From CAVSWN01 sp963770995 (GTDB lineage Bacteria > Acidobacteriota > Vicinamibacteria > Vicinamibacterales > CAVVIG01), in NCBI GenBank assembly GCA_963770995.1, contig CAVYRS010000001.1:2914001-2978000 (forward strand): a DNA stretch of 64,000 nucleotides, in the 5' to 3' direction. Positions within the stretch are counted from its first letter, which is position 1. The number at the start of each line of letters is the position of its first letter. A model generated the notes under the pieces. It saw only the letters and a list, made by a program, of their open reading frames with translations, had not been told where the DNA came from and searched no databases. Below are positions 39,507 through 47,649 of this stretch, in pieces. The translations under genes and the position numbers were made by a program.

Positions 39507-39815
39507 ATGGAGTTCCAAGACCGGATCCTCAGGTGCGTGGACTGCGGTGCGGAGTTCATCTGGACGGCCGGCGAACAGCAGTTTTTCGCCGACAAGAACT
39601 TCAAAAACGAGCCGAAGCGGTGCAAGTCGTGCAAGGGCAAGCGCGCCGCCCGGCCGGTCGGCGCCGGGGCTCCGCGCGAACGGGTTGAGACCGTCACCAC
39701 CTGTTCGGCCTGTGGAAAAGAGACGACGGTGCCCTTCAAGCCGACCCAGGGGCGCCCCGTGTTCTGCAAGGAATGCTTCCAGTCCCGGAAGTTCGCCGGG
39801 GCTGGAGGCGTCTAG
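39507..39815 (+). CDS. Zinc-ribbon protein (four CxxC pairs)
   Basis: A 102-residue protein with paired cysteines CVDC, CKSC, CSAC and CKEC at about residues 10, 39, 67 and 87, enough for two zinc ribbons. The N-terminal half matches the zinc-ribbon family often found beside rpsU (FQDRILRCVDCGAEFIWTAG, FFADKNFKNEPKRCKSC). Nucleic-acid or protein binding is likely but no specific function is established. It may be co-transcribed with rpsU. Confidence 0.85.
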   Translation: MEFQDRILRCVDCGAEFIWTAGEQQFFADKNFKNEPKRCKSCKGKRAARPVGAGAPRERVETVTTCSACGKETTVPFKPTQGRPVFCKECFQSRKFAGAGGV

Positions 39816-39942
39816 CTCCTACGCGGTCGCTCGCTCTACCGCTTTACACTTCGCGCGTTACGGCGCTCGCGCGAGTGCCGTCGCGCGCCGACGCGCTGTG
39901 GGCGTGATAAGCTCACAGGCGCATTACATCTGGAGCGTTTGC

Positions 39943-40293
39943 ATGCAGATCGAGGAACGGGCCGTTGGCGACGTGGTGGTGCTGGATCTGAAAGGCAAAG
40001 TGACCCTGGGCGAGGGCGATGAACTGCTCAAGGACAAGGTCAACAGCATGGTCAACCAGGGTCACAGGAAGATTGTCTTGAACCTTGCCGAGGTGCCCTA
40101 CATCGACAGCGCGGGCCTGGGCGAGATTGTCCGCACCTACACGACGGTGAGCCGCCAGGGAGGCAGCTTGAAGCTGCTCGGCCTTACCAAGCGCATTACC
40201 GATCTGTTGTCGATCACGAAGCTCTTGACCGTGTTCGAGACCTACGAGTCGGAGAGCGACGCGGTGCGGAGTTTCTCGGCGGCCAAGGTATAG
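39943..40293 (+). CDS. STAS-domain anti-sigma factor antagonist
   Basis: A 116-residue SpoIIAA-like protein starting at the ATG at 39943. The phosphorylatable motif is NLAEVPYIDSAGLGEIVRTY, where DSAG contains the Ser that partner kinases phosphorylate. VVVLDLKGKVTLGEGDELLK forms the N-terminal strands and LLGLTKRITDLLSITKLL is a normal tail. No kinase/anti-sigma gene is adjacent, so the partner is elsewhere. It precedes the glycan cluster and might control it, which is inference from position only. Confidence 0.92.
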   Translation: MQIEERAVGDVVVLDLKGKVTLGEGDELLKDKVNSMVNQGHRKIVLNLAEVPYIDSAGLGEIVRTYTTVSRQGGSLKLLGLTKRITDLLSITKLLTVFETYESESDAVRSFSAAKV

Positions 40294-40310
40294 CTCGCCT
40301 CCCGCGCTAG

Positions 40311-41273
40311 ATGGCGCGCAGCACTTTATCGTCCCCTGCGGTGGCGCCCGGTACTACGGTCCACCAGGTACCGGGTCGGCCCATCGCGCTGAACCTGCTG
40401 CTTTCACTTCGTCCCGGTCAGTGGACGAAGAATCTTCTCGTCTTCGCGGGACTCCTGTTCGGCAACGCCTCGCTCGGGCGCAGCCTGTTCGAGACACGCA
40501 CGCTGGGGCACGCGACGCTGGCGTTCGTCATCTTCTGCGGCCTGTCCGGTGTCGTGTATCTCGTGAACGACGTCATGGACCGCGAGGCCGACAGACGGCA
40601 CCCGCTCAAGGCGCAGCGGCCGATCGCCTCTGGCGCTTTGCCGGTATCAATCGCCATAGTGGGGGCAGTTGTCATCGGTGCCGCGGCGCTCGCCGGGTCG
40701 GCCTGGCTGGGACGCTGGTCCCTGATCGTGGCGGCGTCGTACCTCACCCTCCAGATCCTCTATTCGGGACCGCTCAAGCACATCGTCATCATGGATGTTC
40801 TTGCGATTTCGTTCGGGTTCGTGCTGAGGGCCGTCGCCGGCGCGGTCGCGGTGGAAGTCGACATCAGCCACTGGCTTCTCATCTGCACGACGCTGCTGGC
40901 GCTCTTCATGGCGCTCGCCAAACGCCGGCACGAGATCGTGCTGCTGGCAGACGACGCCACGATACATCGGCCGATTCTTCGCGAATACAGTCCATACTTG
41001 CTGGACCAGATGATAGGCGTCGTCACCGCCTCAACGCTGATCGCGTACATCTTCTATACGATCAGCCCCGAGACCCAGCAGAAATTTGGGACGCAGCTGC
41101 TCGAGCTGACGATTCCGTTTCCGCTCTACGGCATCTTCCGATACTTGTATCTCGTCCATCGGCGTGAGGGCGGCGGAAGCCCCGCGGATCTCCTCCTCAC
41201 AGATCGTCCGCTGCTCCTGTGCGTGGCGCTCTGGGCTCTAGCCGTGGCGCTCATCCTCTACCGGCCGCTCTAA
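40311..41273 (+). CDS. UbiA-family decaprenyl-phosphate phosphoribosyltransferase-like protein
   Basis: A 320-residue protein with eight or nine predicted membrane helices. The first Asp motif is NDVMDREADRRHPLKAQRP. The NDxxDxxxDRxHPxK form is that of DPPR synthase, which moves phosphoribose from PRPP to a polyprenyl phosphate in arabinan synthesis. The second conserved region is VLAISFGFVLRAVAGAVAV. By analogy it would make polyprenyl-phosphate-linked ribose or arabinose as a sugar donor for the downstream transferases. A ubiquinone-type prenyltransferase is less likely given the motif. Its stop overlaps the next start (TAATG). Confidence 0.85.
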   Translation: MARSTLSSPAVAPGTTVHQVPGRPIALNLLLSLRPGQWTKNLLVFAGLLFGNASLGRSLFETRTLGHATLAFVIFCGLSGVVYLVNDVMDREADRRHPLKAQRPIASGALPVSIAIVGAVVIGAAALAGSAWLGRWSLIVAASYLTLQILYSGPLKHIVIMDVLAISFGFVLRAVAGAVAVEVDISHWLLICTTLLALFMALAKRRHEIVLLADDATIHRPILREYSPYLLDQMIGVVTASTLIAYIFYTISPETQQKFGTQLLELTIPFPLYGIFRYLYLVHRREGGGSPADLLLTDRPLLLCVALWALAVALILYRPL

Positions 41274-42226
41274 TGCCAGATTTCAACGCACGAACCGACT
41301 CGGTCAACGTCGAGCAGATCATGGACCAGATCCGCGATCGGATCCGCGAGAAGCGCGGCGTCGATTACGAGGAACAGCAGGTCCAGGAGCTCGCCAGGAA
41401 CAAGCTGGAGCAGCTGCTGGATCCGCGAAGCGTCCAGAGCGATGTCCTCGATCGACTGAAGAAACTGCAGCCGAGCTACGAAGCGCCGCAGCTTCCGTCG
41501 TACGAATTCGAGGATACGACGCTGTTCGACTCGCACCGCGGCCTGCTGCGGTTCATGCGCCGGCTGCTGAATCCGATTCTGAAGCTGTTCTTCAATCCCA
41601 ACCCGTTGATCGGGGCGCTGCACACGCAGTCGCGTCTGAACGCGATGTACGCCGAACGCGAAGCCAAGCGCGATGCGATGCGCCTGGCCGGCGAGCAGCT
41701 CTACTACCAGGTGCTGCAGAACCTGCTCCTCGAGATGTCGCGGACATCCATTGAGGTCAAGAGCCTCCGGATGCGCCTCGAATCGATCGGCAGCCGGCTC
41801 GAGTTCAACGAGCGGCGTGCGCGAGATCTCGAGAGCGCCATTGCGTTTCCCATCGAGAGAGCGGCGGATCGGCCGGCGCGCGTTGCCTCTCCAGTCACAC
41901 CCGCCGCGCAACCACATGTGCCGCAGCCCGCGGCGCCCGCCGCATCTGGGGGGGCCCCACAGGGCGGACCGGGCCAGCCGGCCGACGGATCGGGTCAGCG
42001 AAGCCGGCGGCGGCGGCGGCGGCGCGGCCGGCGCGGCGGAGGGGGTCCCGTCCCGGCGACAGCCGGCATGGCGGCGACACCGGGAAGCGCGCCGTCGGAT
42101 GCGGCAGCTCCAGAGATGACGAGCGCCAGAGACGATCTGGAGAACTTTAGCGGCGCGGCGGCCCACCCGTCGGAACCCGAGATCCCGCCGCCGGCCAGCC
42201 CGCCTGACGCCGACGACCCCCAGTGA
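41273..42226 (+). CDS. Coiled-coil protein with Arg-rich, Gly/Pro disordered tail
   Basis: A 317-residue protein starting at the ATG overlapping the UbiA stop. Residues 1-65 are helical and charged (NVEQIMDQIRDRIREKRGVD), followed by an aromatic stretch FMRRLLNPILKLFFNPNPLI. Residues 120-200 are strongly helical and coiled-coil-like (NALYYQ-like QLYYQVLQNLLLEMSRTSIE, VKSLRMRLESIGSRLEFNER). From about 205 the chain is Pro/Ala/Gly-rich with a run of arginines at about 243-255 (SRRRRRRRGRRGG) and is probably disordered. I do not recognise it as an enzyme. The N-terminal part is reminiscent of helical modules seen next to methyltransferases and glycosyltransferases in polysaccharide clusters. It could be a scaffold. 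Confidence 0.7.
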   Translation: MPDFNARTDSVNVEQIMDQIRDRIREKRGVDYEEQQVQELARNKLEQLLDPRSVQSDVLDRLKKLQPSYEAPQLPSYEFEDTTLFDSHRGLLRFMRRLLNPILKLFFNPNPLIGALHTQSRLNAMYAEREAKRDAMRLAGEQLYYQVLQNLLLEMSRTSIEVKSLRMRLESIGSRLEFNERRARDLESAIAFPIERAADRPARVASPVTPAAQPHVPQPAAPAASGGAPQGGPGQPADGSGQRSRRRRRRRGRRGGGGPVPATAGMAATPGSAPSDAAAPEMTSARDDLENFSGAAAHPSEPEIPPPASPPDADDPQ

Positions 42227-42286
42227 ATCCCGGCCGTCACCTGATATGAGCTACGCGTACTCCTCGGGCGTGCGATGACGGCCGGG

Positions 42287-43597
42287 ATGAAAATCGCCGT
42301 CATCGTGCAGCGGTACGGGGAGTCGATCAACGGCGGCGCGGAGCTGCACGCCCGGTACATTGCCGAACATCTCGCCCGGCACGCGGACGTCGAGGTATTG
42401 ACGACGTGCGCGACGGACTACGTCACGTGGCGTAACGATCTGGAGCCCGGTGAAGAGCGCGTGAAGGGCGTGCCCGTCCGGCGGTTTCGAGTCACGCACG
42501 AACGGGACCCGCTGGAATTCGGACGCCGTTCGGATCGGGTCTTCAAGCAGCTTCATTCCCTCGCCGACGAGCTCGACTGGATGGATGCGGAAGGACCGAC
42601 GAGCCCCGCACTGATCCAGCATCTCGAACGGCACGCCGCCGACTACGACTACTGTTTGTTTTTCAGCTATCGCTACTACCACGCGTATCACGGTGCGCGT
42701 GCGGCGGGTTCACGGGCGATTCTCGTACCGACCGCCGAGCGGGACGCGACGATTGGCCTCGCCGTCTTTCCACCGTTGTTCCGCAGCGTTCGGGCGTTCA
42801 TGTACAACTCCCCTGAAGAACGCGCGATGATTCAGGCCGTCTCGGGCAATCGCGACGTGCCCGGCGTGGTCGTCGGCATCGGATCCGAAGTGCCCCAGGA
42901 CGTGCAGGCGGGACGCTTCCGGCAGAAGCACAACGTCCGTGGTCCGTTCGCCGTGTATGTCGGCCGGATCGACAGCAACAAGGGCTGCAATGAGCTGTTC
43001 GACTTCTTCCAGGAGTATGTCGCCGACCCGTCGACCAGGCTCTCCCTGGTCCTGATCGGCCACTCGCTGCTGCCGATTCCCTCGCATCCGCGGATTCGTC
43101 ACCTGGGATTCCTCGACGACACCGACAAGTTCGACGCCATGGCAGCGGCGGATCTGCTGATCATGCCGTCGTACTTCGAGAGCCTGTCGATGGTCGCGCT
43201 CGAGGCGTGGGCCCTCGGGCGGCCGGTGCTGGCCAACGGCAAATGCGATGTCCTCAAAGGGCAATGCATTCGCAGCAATGCAGGTCTGTACTACGAGACG
43301 TTCTCTGAATTCGCCGAAACACTGCGCGCCATCGAGCACAACCGCTGGCTCAGCGGCGCGCTCGGCCGCAACGGACGCCGGTTTTTTCGCGATCACTACG
43401 ACTGGCCGGTGATCGAGCGGAAGTATCTCGACATGTTCGAGCGGCTGAAGAAGGAACCGGCGACGCGCGCAGCCGACTCGCTGCCGGGCTGGTTCGCGCG
43501 CCGCCGCCAGAATGTGGCGCCGGCGGAAGACGTGCTGCAAACACTGCCCCTCGGACCGGCGATCGACCTGCCGCGCGACATGCGGAGACGAGCGTGA
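42287..43597 (+). CDS. GT4 glycosyltransferase A
   Basis: A 436-residue GT-B transferase, starting at the ATG at 42287 (MKIAVIVQRYGESINGGAEL); an in-frame ATG four codons upstream is an alternative. The N-terminal domain has DVEVLTTCATDYVTWRNDLE. The sugar-nucleotide domain has FAVYVGRIDSNKGCNELFDF and the GT4 E-x7-E region MPSYFESLSMVALEAWALGR. The closest relative in the window is the transferase at 45842, with about the same length and nearly the same N-terminus. It is the first of four coupled transferase genes; donor and acceptor are unknown. Confidence 0.9.
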   Translation: MKIAVIVQRYGESINGGAELHARYIAEHLARHADVEVLTTCATDYVTWRNDLEPGEERVKGVPVRRFRVTHERDPLEFGRRSDRVFKQLHSLADELDWMDAEGPTSPALIQHLERHAADYDYCLFFSYRYYHAYHGARAAGSRAILVPTAERDATIGLAVFPPLFRSVRAFMYNSPEERAMIQAVSGNRDVPGVVVGIGSEVPQDVQAGRFRQKHNVRGPFAVYVGRIDSNKGCNELFDFFQEYVADPSTRLSLVLIGHSLLPIPSHPRIRHLGFLDDTDKFDAMAAADLLIMPSYFESLSMVALEAWALGRPVLANGKCDVLKGQCIRSNAGLYYETFSEFAETLRAIEHNRWLSGALGRNGRRFFRDHYDWPVIERKYLDMFERLKKEPATRAADSLPGWFARRRQNVAPAEDVLQTLPLGPAIDLPRDMRRRA

Positions 43598-44784
43598 TCC
43601 GGATTCACCAGGTTCTGGCCACCCTCGGGTACGGCGATGCGATCGGCCATGAGGTCCTCGGCATCCAGCGCGTCCTTCGCGGCGCCGGATACGAATCGGA
43701 TATCTTCGTCGAGACCGCCGACGAGCGCCTCGAACCGCAGACCCGCGACTACCGCGAGCTCGTGGACGCCAGTTTCGGTGACAACCTCCTGCTCCACCAC
43801 TTTTCACTCGGATCGAAGGCGTCGCGGACAGCCTTCGCGCTGCCCGACCGGATGGCGCTCATCTACCACAACATCACGCCGCCGGAATATTTCGCGGGGC
43901 TGCATCGGCGGCTCGCCCGGCAATGCTTTCGCGGACGGCGCGAGCTGCGCGCCTACGCCGACCGCTGCGATCTGGCGATGGGCGACTCGGAGTTCAACCG
44001 GCGCGATCTCGAGAGCCTCGGCTTTCCGCGGACGGCGGTCCTGCCGGTCGTTCCCGACTTTTCGCATCTGGATCGCGACCCGCAGTGGATGCTCGCGCAG
44101 GACTTCGACGACGACTGGTCGAACATCGTCTTCGTGGGGCGCGTGATCACGAACAAGAAAATCGAGGATCTGATCCGCTGCTTCCACGCGTACCACACGG
44201 TGTTCAACCCGCGGTCGAGACTCATCATCGTCGGGTCGTACAGCGGCTTCGACCGCTACCTGGCGGCGCTGCAGCATCTGGCTGCAACGCTCGATGCCTC
44301 GCACGTCCACTTCGTCGGCCACGTCTCCGACGAGGAGCTCGTGGCCTTTTACGACATCGCCGACCTGTTCCTGTGCGCCAGCGAGCATGAAGGCTTCTGC
44401 GTGCCGATCGTGGAGGCCTTCTACAAGCGGGTGCCGGTGCTGGCCTATGCGGCGACGGCGGTCCCGGCCACGATGGACGGCGCCGGGGTGCTGTATCACG
44501 ACAAGACGCCCGCCCACGTCGCGCACCTGATGGACGCGATCCTGTTGAATGCGACCCTTCGGCAAGAAATCGTCGCCGGCCAGCTCGCGGCGGTCGATCG
44601 CCTGCGCGCCAAAGACTTTGGCGGCACCCTCCTCGGTTTCGTGAACGAGATCCTATCCACACCGAGAGCGGCGGCGCCCACGGTCGCGTTCGACTTCTGG
44701 GCGCAGTTCGACGCGGCACAGGAGCTCGAGGAGATTCGCCTGGTGCGGCCTGCCGCGTATCACGCGCTGCCGGTGGCGCCGTGA
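43594..44784 (+). CDS. GT4 glycosyltransferase B
   Basis: A 396-residue GT-B transferase whose GTG start overlaps the previous stop by four bases. Motifs: GYGDAIGHEVLGIQRVL in the acceptor domain, IVFVGRVITNKKIEDLIRCF, and the donor region CASEHEGFCVPIVEAFYKRV (E-x7-E). It is paralogous to the next gene (44781), sharing GDAIG, GDSEFNRR and NKKIED blocks. The acceptor domain also has ALIYHNITPPEYFAG. Confidence 0.9.
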   Translation: MIRIHQVLATLGYGDAIGHEVLGIQRVLRGAGYESDIFVETADERLEPQTRDYRELVDASFGDNLLLHHFSLGSKASRTAFALPDRMALIYHNITPPEYFAGLHRRLARQCFRGRRELRAYADRCDLAMGDSEFNRRDLESLGFPRTAVLPVVPDFSHLDRDPQWMLAQDFDDDWSNIVFVGRVITNKKIEDLIRCFHAYHTVFNPRSRLIIVGSYSGFDRYLAALQHLAATLDASHVHFVGHVSDEELVAFYDIADLFLCASEHEGFCVPIVEAFYKRVPVLAYAATAVPATMDGAGVLYHDKTPAHVAHLMDAILLNATLRQEIVAGQLAAVDRLRAKDFGGTLLGFVNEILSTPRAAAPTVAFDFWAQFDAAQELEEIRLVRPAAYHALPVAP

Positions 44785-45845
44785 GAATCAACCAGTGGGT
44801 TCCGGCCGCGCACGGAGGGGACGCCATCGGTGACAGCGCCCGGCGAGTCCGCGATCTGCTGCGTTCGATGGGTCACGAGGCTGACGTGTACGCGCTCACG
44901 ATCGATGACGATCTGCGGCACGACGTCCGTCCGTTTCGCGACCCCGCCGCTGCGCGCGGCGACCTGACGATCTTCCACTACGCGCTGCCGTCGCCGATGA
45001 CCGCGGCGTTCGCCTCGCTCGAAACCGGGCGCGTGCTGCAGTACCACAACGTCACGCCGGCCGCTTACTTCGCGCCCTACGATCCGGCGTTGTTCCGCCT
45101 GGCGGCCCTGGGACGCCAGGAGCTCGCCACGCTCGCCACGCACGCGGATCTCGCGCTCGGCGATTCGGAGTTCAACCGGCGCGAGCTCGAAGCGATGGGC
45201 TTCGAACGAACCGGCGTGTTCCCGATCGCGGTCGACCTGGCGCGCATTACGCAGCGGGTGAATCGCCCGTCGGTCGAGGCGGTCGCCGACGAGCGGCTGG
45301 TGAATTTCCTCTTCGTGGGACGCATCGCGCCGAACAAGAAAATCGAGGACCACATCAAGCTGGCGGAAGCCTACAAGCGGTACGTGGACGCGTACTACCG
45401 GTTCATCTTCGTCGGCCGGTGCGATGTCGTGCCGCGGTACTATGCGACGATTCGCGCGCTGATGGCCGAGTACCGGATGCTGCCCGATCGGTTCGTGTTC
45501 ACGGGTCCAGTCCCCGACGAAGAGCTGGCTGTGTACTACCGGCGTGCGGCAGTGTATGTGTCGCTCAGTGAGCACGAAGGGTTCTGCGTGCCGTTGCTCG
45601 AAGCGATGGCCGCCGACATCCCGGTGCTCGCGTATACGGCCGGCGCCGTTCCCGACACGCTCGGGGACGCCGGGGTCCAGTTCGCCCCGAAAGACCTCGA
45701 ATACGCCGCGGAGCTCCTCGGCGCGCTGGCGTTCGACGACGACCTGCGCGCCAGCGTCATCGCCGGCCAGCGGCGCCGGCTTGCCGATTTTGGTGACGCG
45801 CGCATCACGCGCGATCTGACCGCCGTCATCCAGTCGCTGTCGTGA
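44781..45845 (+). CDS. GT4 glycosyltransferase B-prime
   Basis: A 354-residue GT-B transferase beginning at GTG 44781, overlapping the preceding stop by four bases. HGGDAIGDSARRVRDLLRSM and YHNVTPAAYFAPYD match the B paralogue. The donor domain has FLFVGRIAPNKKIEDHIKLA and SLSEHEGFCVPLLEAMAADI. It is about 40 residues shorter than B at its C-terminus. Confidence 0.9.
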   Translation: MRINQWVPAAHGGDAIGDSARRVRDLLRSMGHEADVYALTIDDDLRHDVRPFRDPAAARGDLTIFHYALPSPMTAAFASLETGRVLQYHNVTPAAYFAPYDPALFRLAALGRQELATLATHADLALGDSEFNRRELEAMGFERTGVFPIAVDLARITQRVNRPSVEAVADERLVNFLFVGRIAPNKKIEDHIKLAEAYKRYVDAYYRFIFVGRCDVVPRYYATIRALMAEYRMLPDRFVFTGPVPDEELAVYYRRAAVYVSLSEHEGFCVPLLEAMAADIPVLAYTAGAVPDTLGDAGVQFAPKDLEYAAELLGALAFDDDLRASVIAGQRRRLADFGDARITRDLTAVIQSLS

Positions 45846-47131
45846 AGATCGCCTTCGTCATCCAGCGATACGGCGCCGAAGTGCTCGGGGGCTCGGAGCA
45901 CCTGTGCCGGCTCGTCGCCGAGCGCCTCGTCGCGACACACGATGTCGAGGTCCTCACCACGTGCGCGCAGGACTACGTGACGTGGAAGAACGACTACCCC
46001 GAAGGGTCCGATCGGATTCGCGGGGTCACGGTCCGGCGATTCGCCAACGCCCAGATCCGCGACATCGACGCTTTCAACAAGTATTCCGACTGGATCTTCT
46101 CGACACCACACACTCGCGCCGACGAAATGGAATGGCTGAAGCAGCAGGGCCCGTGGTGCCCGGCGCTGACGGACTACCTGCGCCGGCATCACCAGCAGTA
46201 CGACGTCCTCATTTTCTTCACCTATCTGTACGCGACGACGGTGCTGGGGCTCGAGGTGGCGCCGGCGCGCAGCATTCTCGTGTCCACCGCCCACGACGAG
46301 CCGGCGATCCGGCTCGGCATCTTCAAAGAGGTCTTTCAGAAACCCGCGGCGCTCTGCTACCTGACGGAGAGCGAACAGCGCTTCGTCCGCGCGCAATTCC
46401 ACGATCGACCGCTGATCGAAGAAGTGGTCGGCGTCGGCGTGGATCTGCCGCAGCAGCCGCCGTATCCGCGGATGGGAGCACCCGCCGACGAAGACCCGGA
46501 GGCTGCGGCGCCCGACGGCACCGAAGCAGCGCCGGACGAAAATGCGCCCGCCCGCGGCTTTCCCTCGCACCTGCTGGCGCGCGGCGCCGTGTTCCGCCGC
46601 AGACATCGGCTGTACGGCTCGATCGTCTTGTACGGCGGCCGGATCGATCCTGGCAAGGGCTGCGAGGAATTGATGCAATACTTCGGCGAGTACGCGAAAG
46701 AAGGTGGCGACGCGACGCTCGTGCTCATGGGCGTCAAGCTCATGTCGCTGCCCGAAGACCCGTTCATCCGATTCGCGGGTCTCCTCTCCGATCGCGAACG
46801 TCTCCAGGCCCTGGAGGCGGCGACCGTCGTGGTATGTCCCTCGCCGTACGAGAGCCTGTCGCTGCTGGCACTCGAAGCGCTCGCCGTCGGCACGCCGGTC
46901 CTCGCCAACGCGCGCAGCGCGGTCCTGGTCGAGCACTGCGTGCGCAGCAACGGCGGGCTCTATTACACCGACCGCGACGAGTTCGTCGAATGCCTGAAGC
47001 TGCTCGTGGGCGACGAACGCCTGCGCGCGGCGCTGGGCCGAAACGGCCGCGATTACATTCGCCGCAACTACCGGTGGGACGTCGTGCTTGGAAAATACGA
47101 TCGGTTGTTCGCGCGCGTCAGAGCGCGTTGA
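45842..47131 (+). CDS. GT4 glycosyltransferase A-prime, with acidic insert
   Basis: A 429-residue GT-B transferase, GTG start overlapping the previous stop by four bases. The N-terminus MKIAFVIQRYGAEVLGGSEH and LTTCAQDYVTWKNDYPEG mirror transferase A, and the donor motif is CPSPYESLSLLALEALAVGT. Between the two domains (about residues 205-255) it has a Pro/Ala/Glu-rich insert (ADEDPEAAAPDGTEAAPDEN) that transferase A lacks. It ends the plus-strand glycan operon; a hairpin follows at 47139-47156. Confidence 0.9.
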   Translation: MKIAFVIQRYGAEVLGGSEHLCRLVAERLVATHDVEVLTTCAQDYVTWKNDYPEGSDRIRGVTVRRFANAQIRDIDAFNKYSDWIFSTPHTRADEMEWLKQQGPWCPALTDYLRRHHQQYDVLIFFTYLYATTVLGLEVAPARSILVSTAHDEPAIRLGIFKEVFQKPAALCYLTESEQRFVRAQFHDRPLIEEVVGVGVDLPQQPPYPRMGAPADEDPEAAAPDGTEAAPDENAPARGFPSHLLARGAVFRRRHRLYGSIVLYGGRIDPGKGCEELMQYFGEYAKEGGDATLVLMGVKLMSLPEDPFIRFAGLLSDRERLQALEAATVVVCPSPYESLSLLALEALAVGTPVLANARSAVLVEHCVRSNGGLYYTDRDEFVECLKLLVGDERLRAALGRNGRDYIRRNYRWDVVLGKYDRLFARVRAR

Positions 47132-47138
47132 GTCTGAC

Positions 47139-47156
47139 GCAGGCCTGAAGCCTGCG
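47139..47156. repeat. Hairpin between convergent genes
   Basis: 7-bp stem CGCAGGC/GCCTGCG with a CTGA loop, between the last GT gene and the convergent lipocalin-like gene. It could terminate both or be a REP-like element; the core CCTGAAGCC resembles other repeats in this window. There is no T tract. Confidence 0.6.
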
Positions 47157-47172
47157 CCACATCTGAACATCT

Positions 47173-47649
47173 CTAGCGCCGCTCGAGCGTCAGGCGGCGG
47201 GTCAGCGTTTCGCTGCCCGCTCGGATCGAGCCCGGCGCGGGTCCGAAAATCAGCTTTCCGCTCTCGAAGCGGAAGAACCTTTTCTGCTCGGTCCCCACAT
47301 AGTCCGGACGCCAGGCGGCCTCCACCTTCAGCGTCACGCTTCCCTCTGCCTCGTTGACGGTGCAGGGGCCGGTGTAGGCGATGTACGTGCTCAGCAACGC
47401 CGCCTTCATCCGATCGTTGACCGCCCGGTCCCGCGGGAACGACGGGACGTCACTCGACATGATCTGCAGATAACACCAGCCGTCCTCCACGACGATCGAG
47501 CCAACCGGGCGCGTGCCCCACGGGTGGCGCGCGACCGATCCGTCGGCGCGCACGTCTTCGGCCGCGAGGAGCGCCCAGCGCCCCTGCAGCGTTTCAGCGG
47601 AGACCGAAGCCGGAAGAGCCAGCATCAAAAGGACGAATAGTTTTTTCAT
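47173..47649 (-). CDS. Secreted lipocalin-like domain protein
   Basis: A 158-residue protein with an N-terminal signal peptide (MKKLFVLLMLALPASVSAE) starting at the ATG at 47649. The mature part begins LQGRWALLAAEDVRADGS and continues with GSIVVEDGWCYLQIMSSDVP and FRFESGKLIFGP, the beta-strand pattern of the lipocalin-like domain family. A Cys in DGWCYLQ and another in GPCTVNEAEG may pair. No ligand is evident. The gene's start overlaps the end of the GT39 gene by 56 bp in a different frame. Confidence 0.75.
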   Translation of the reverse strand: MKKLFVLLMLALPASVSAETLQGRWALLAAEDVRADGSVARHPWGTRPVGSIVVEDGWCYLQIMSSDVPSFPRDRAVNDRMKAALLSTYIAYTGPCTVNEAEGSVTLKVEAAWRPDYVGTEQKRFFRFESGKLIFGPAPGSIRAGSETLTRRLTLERR

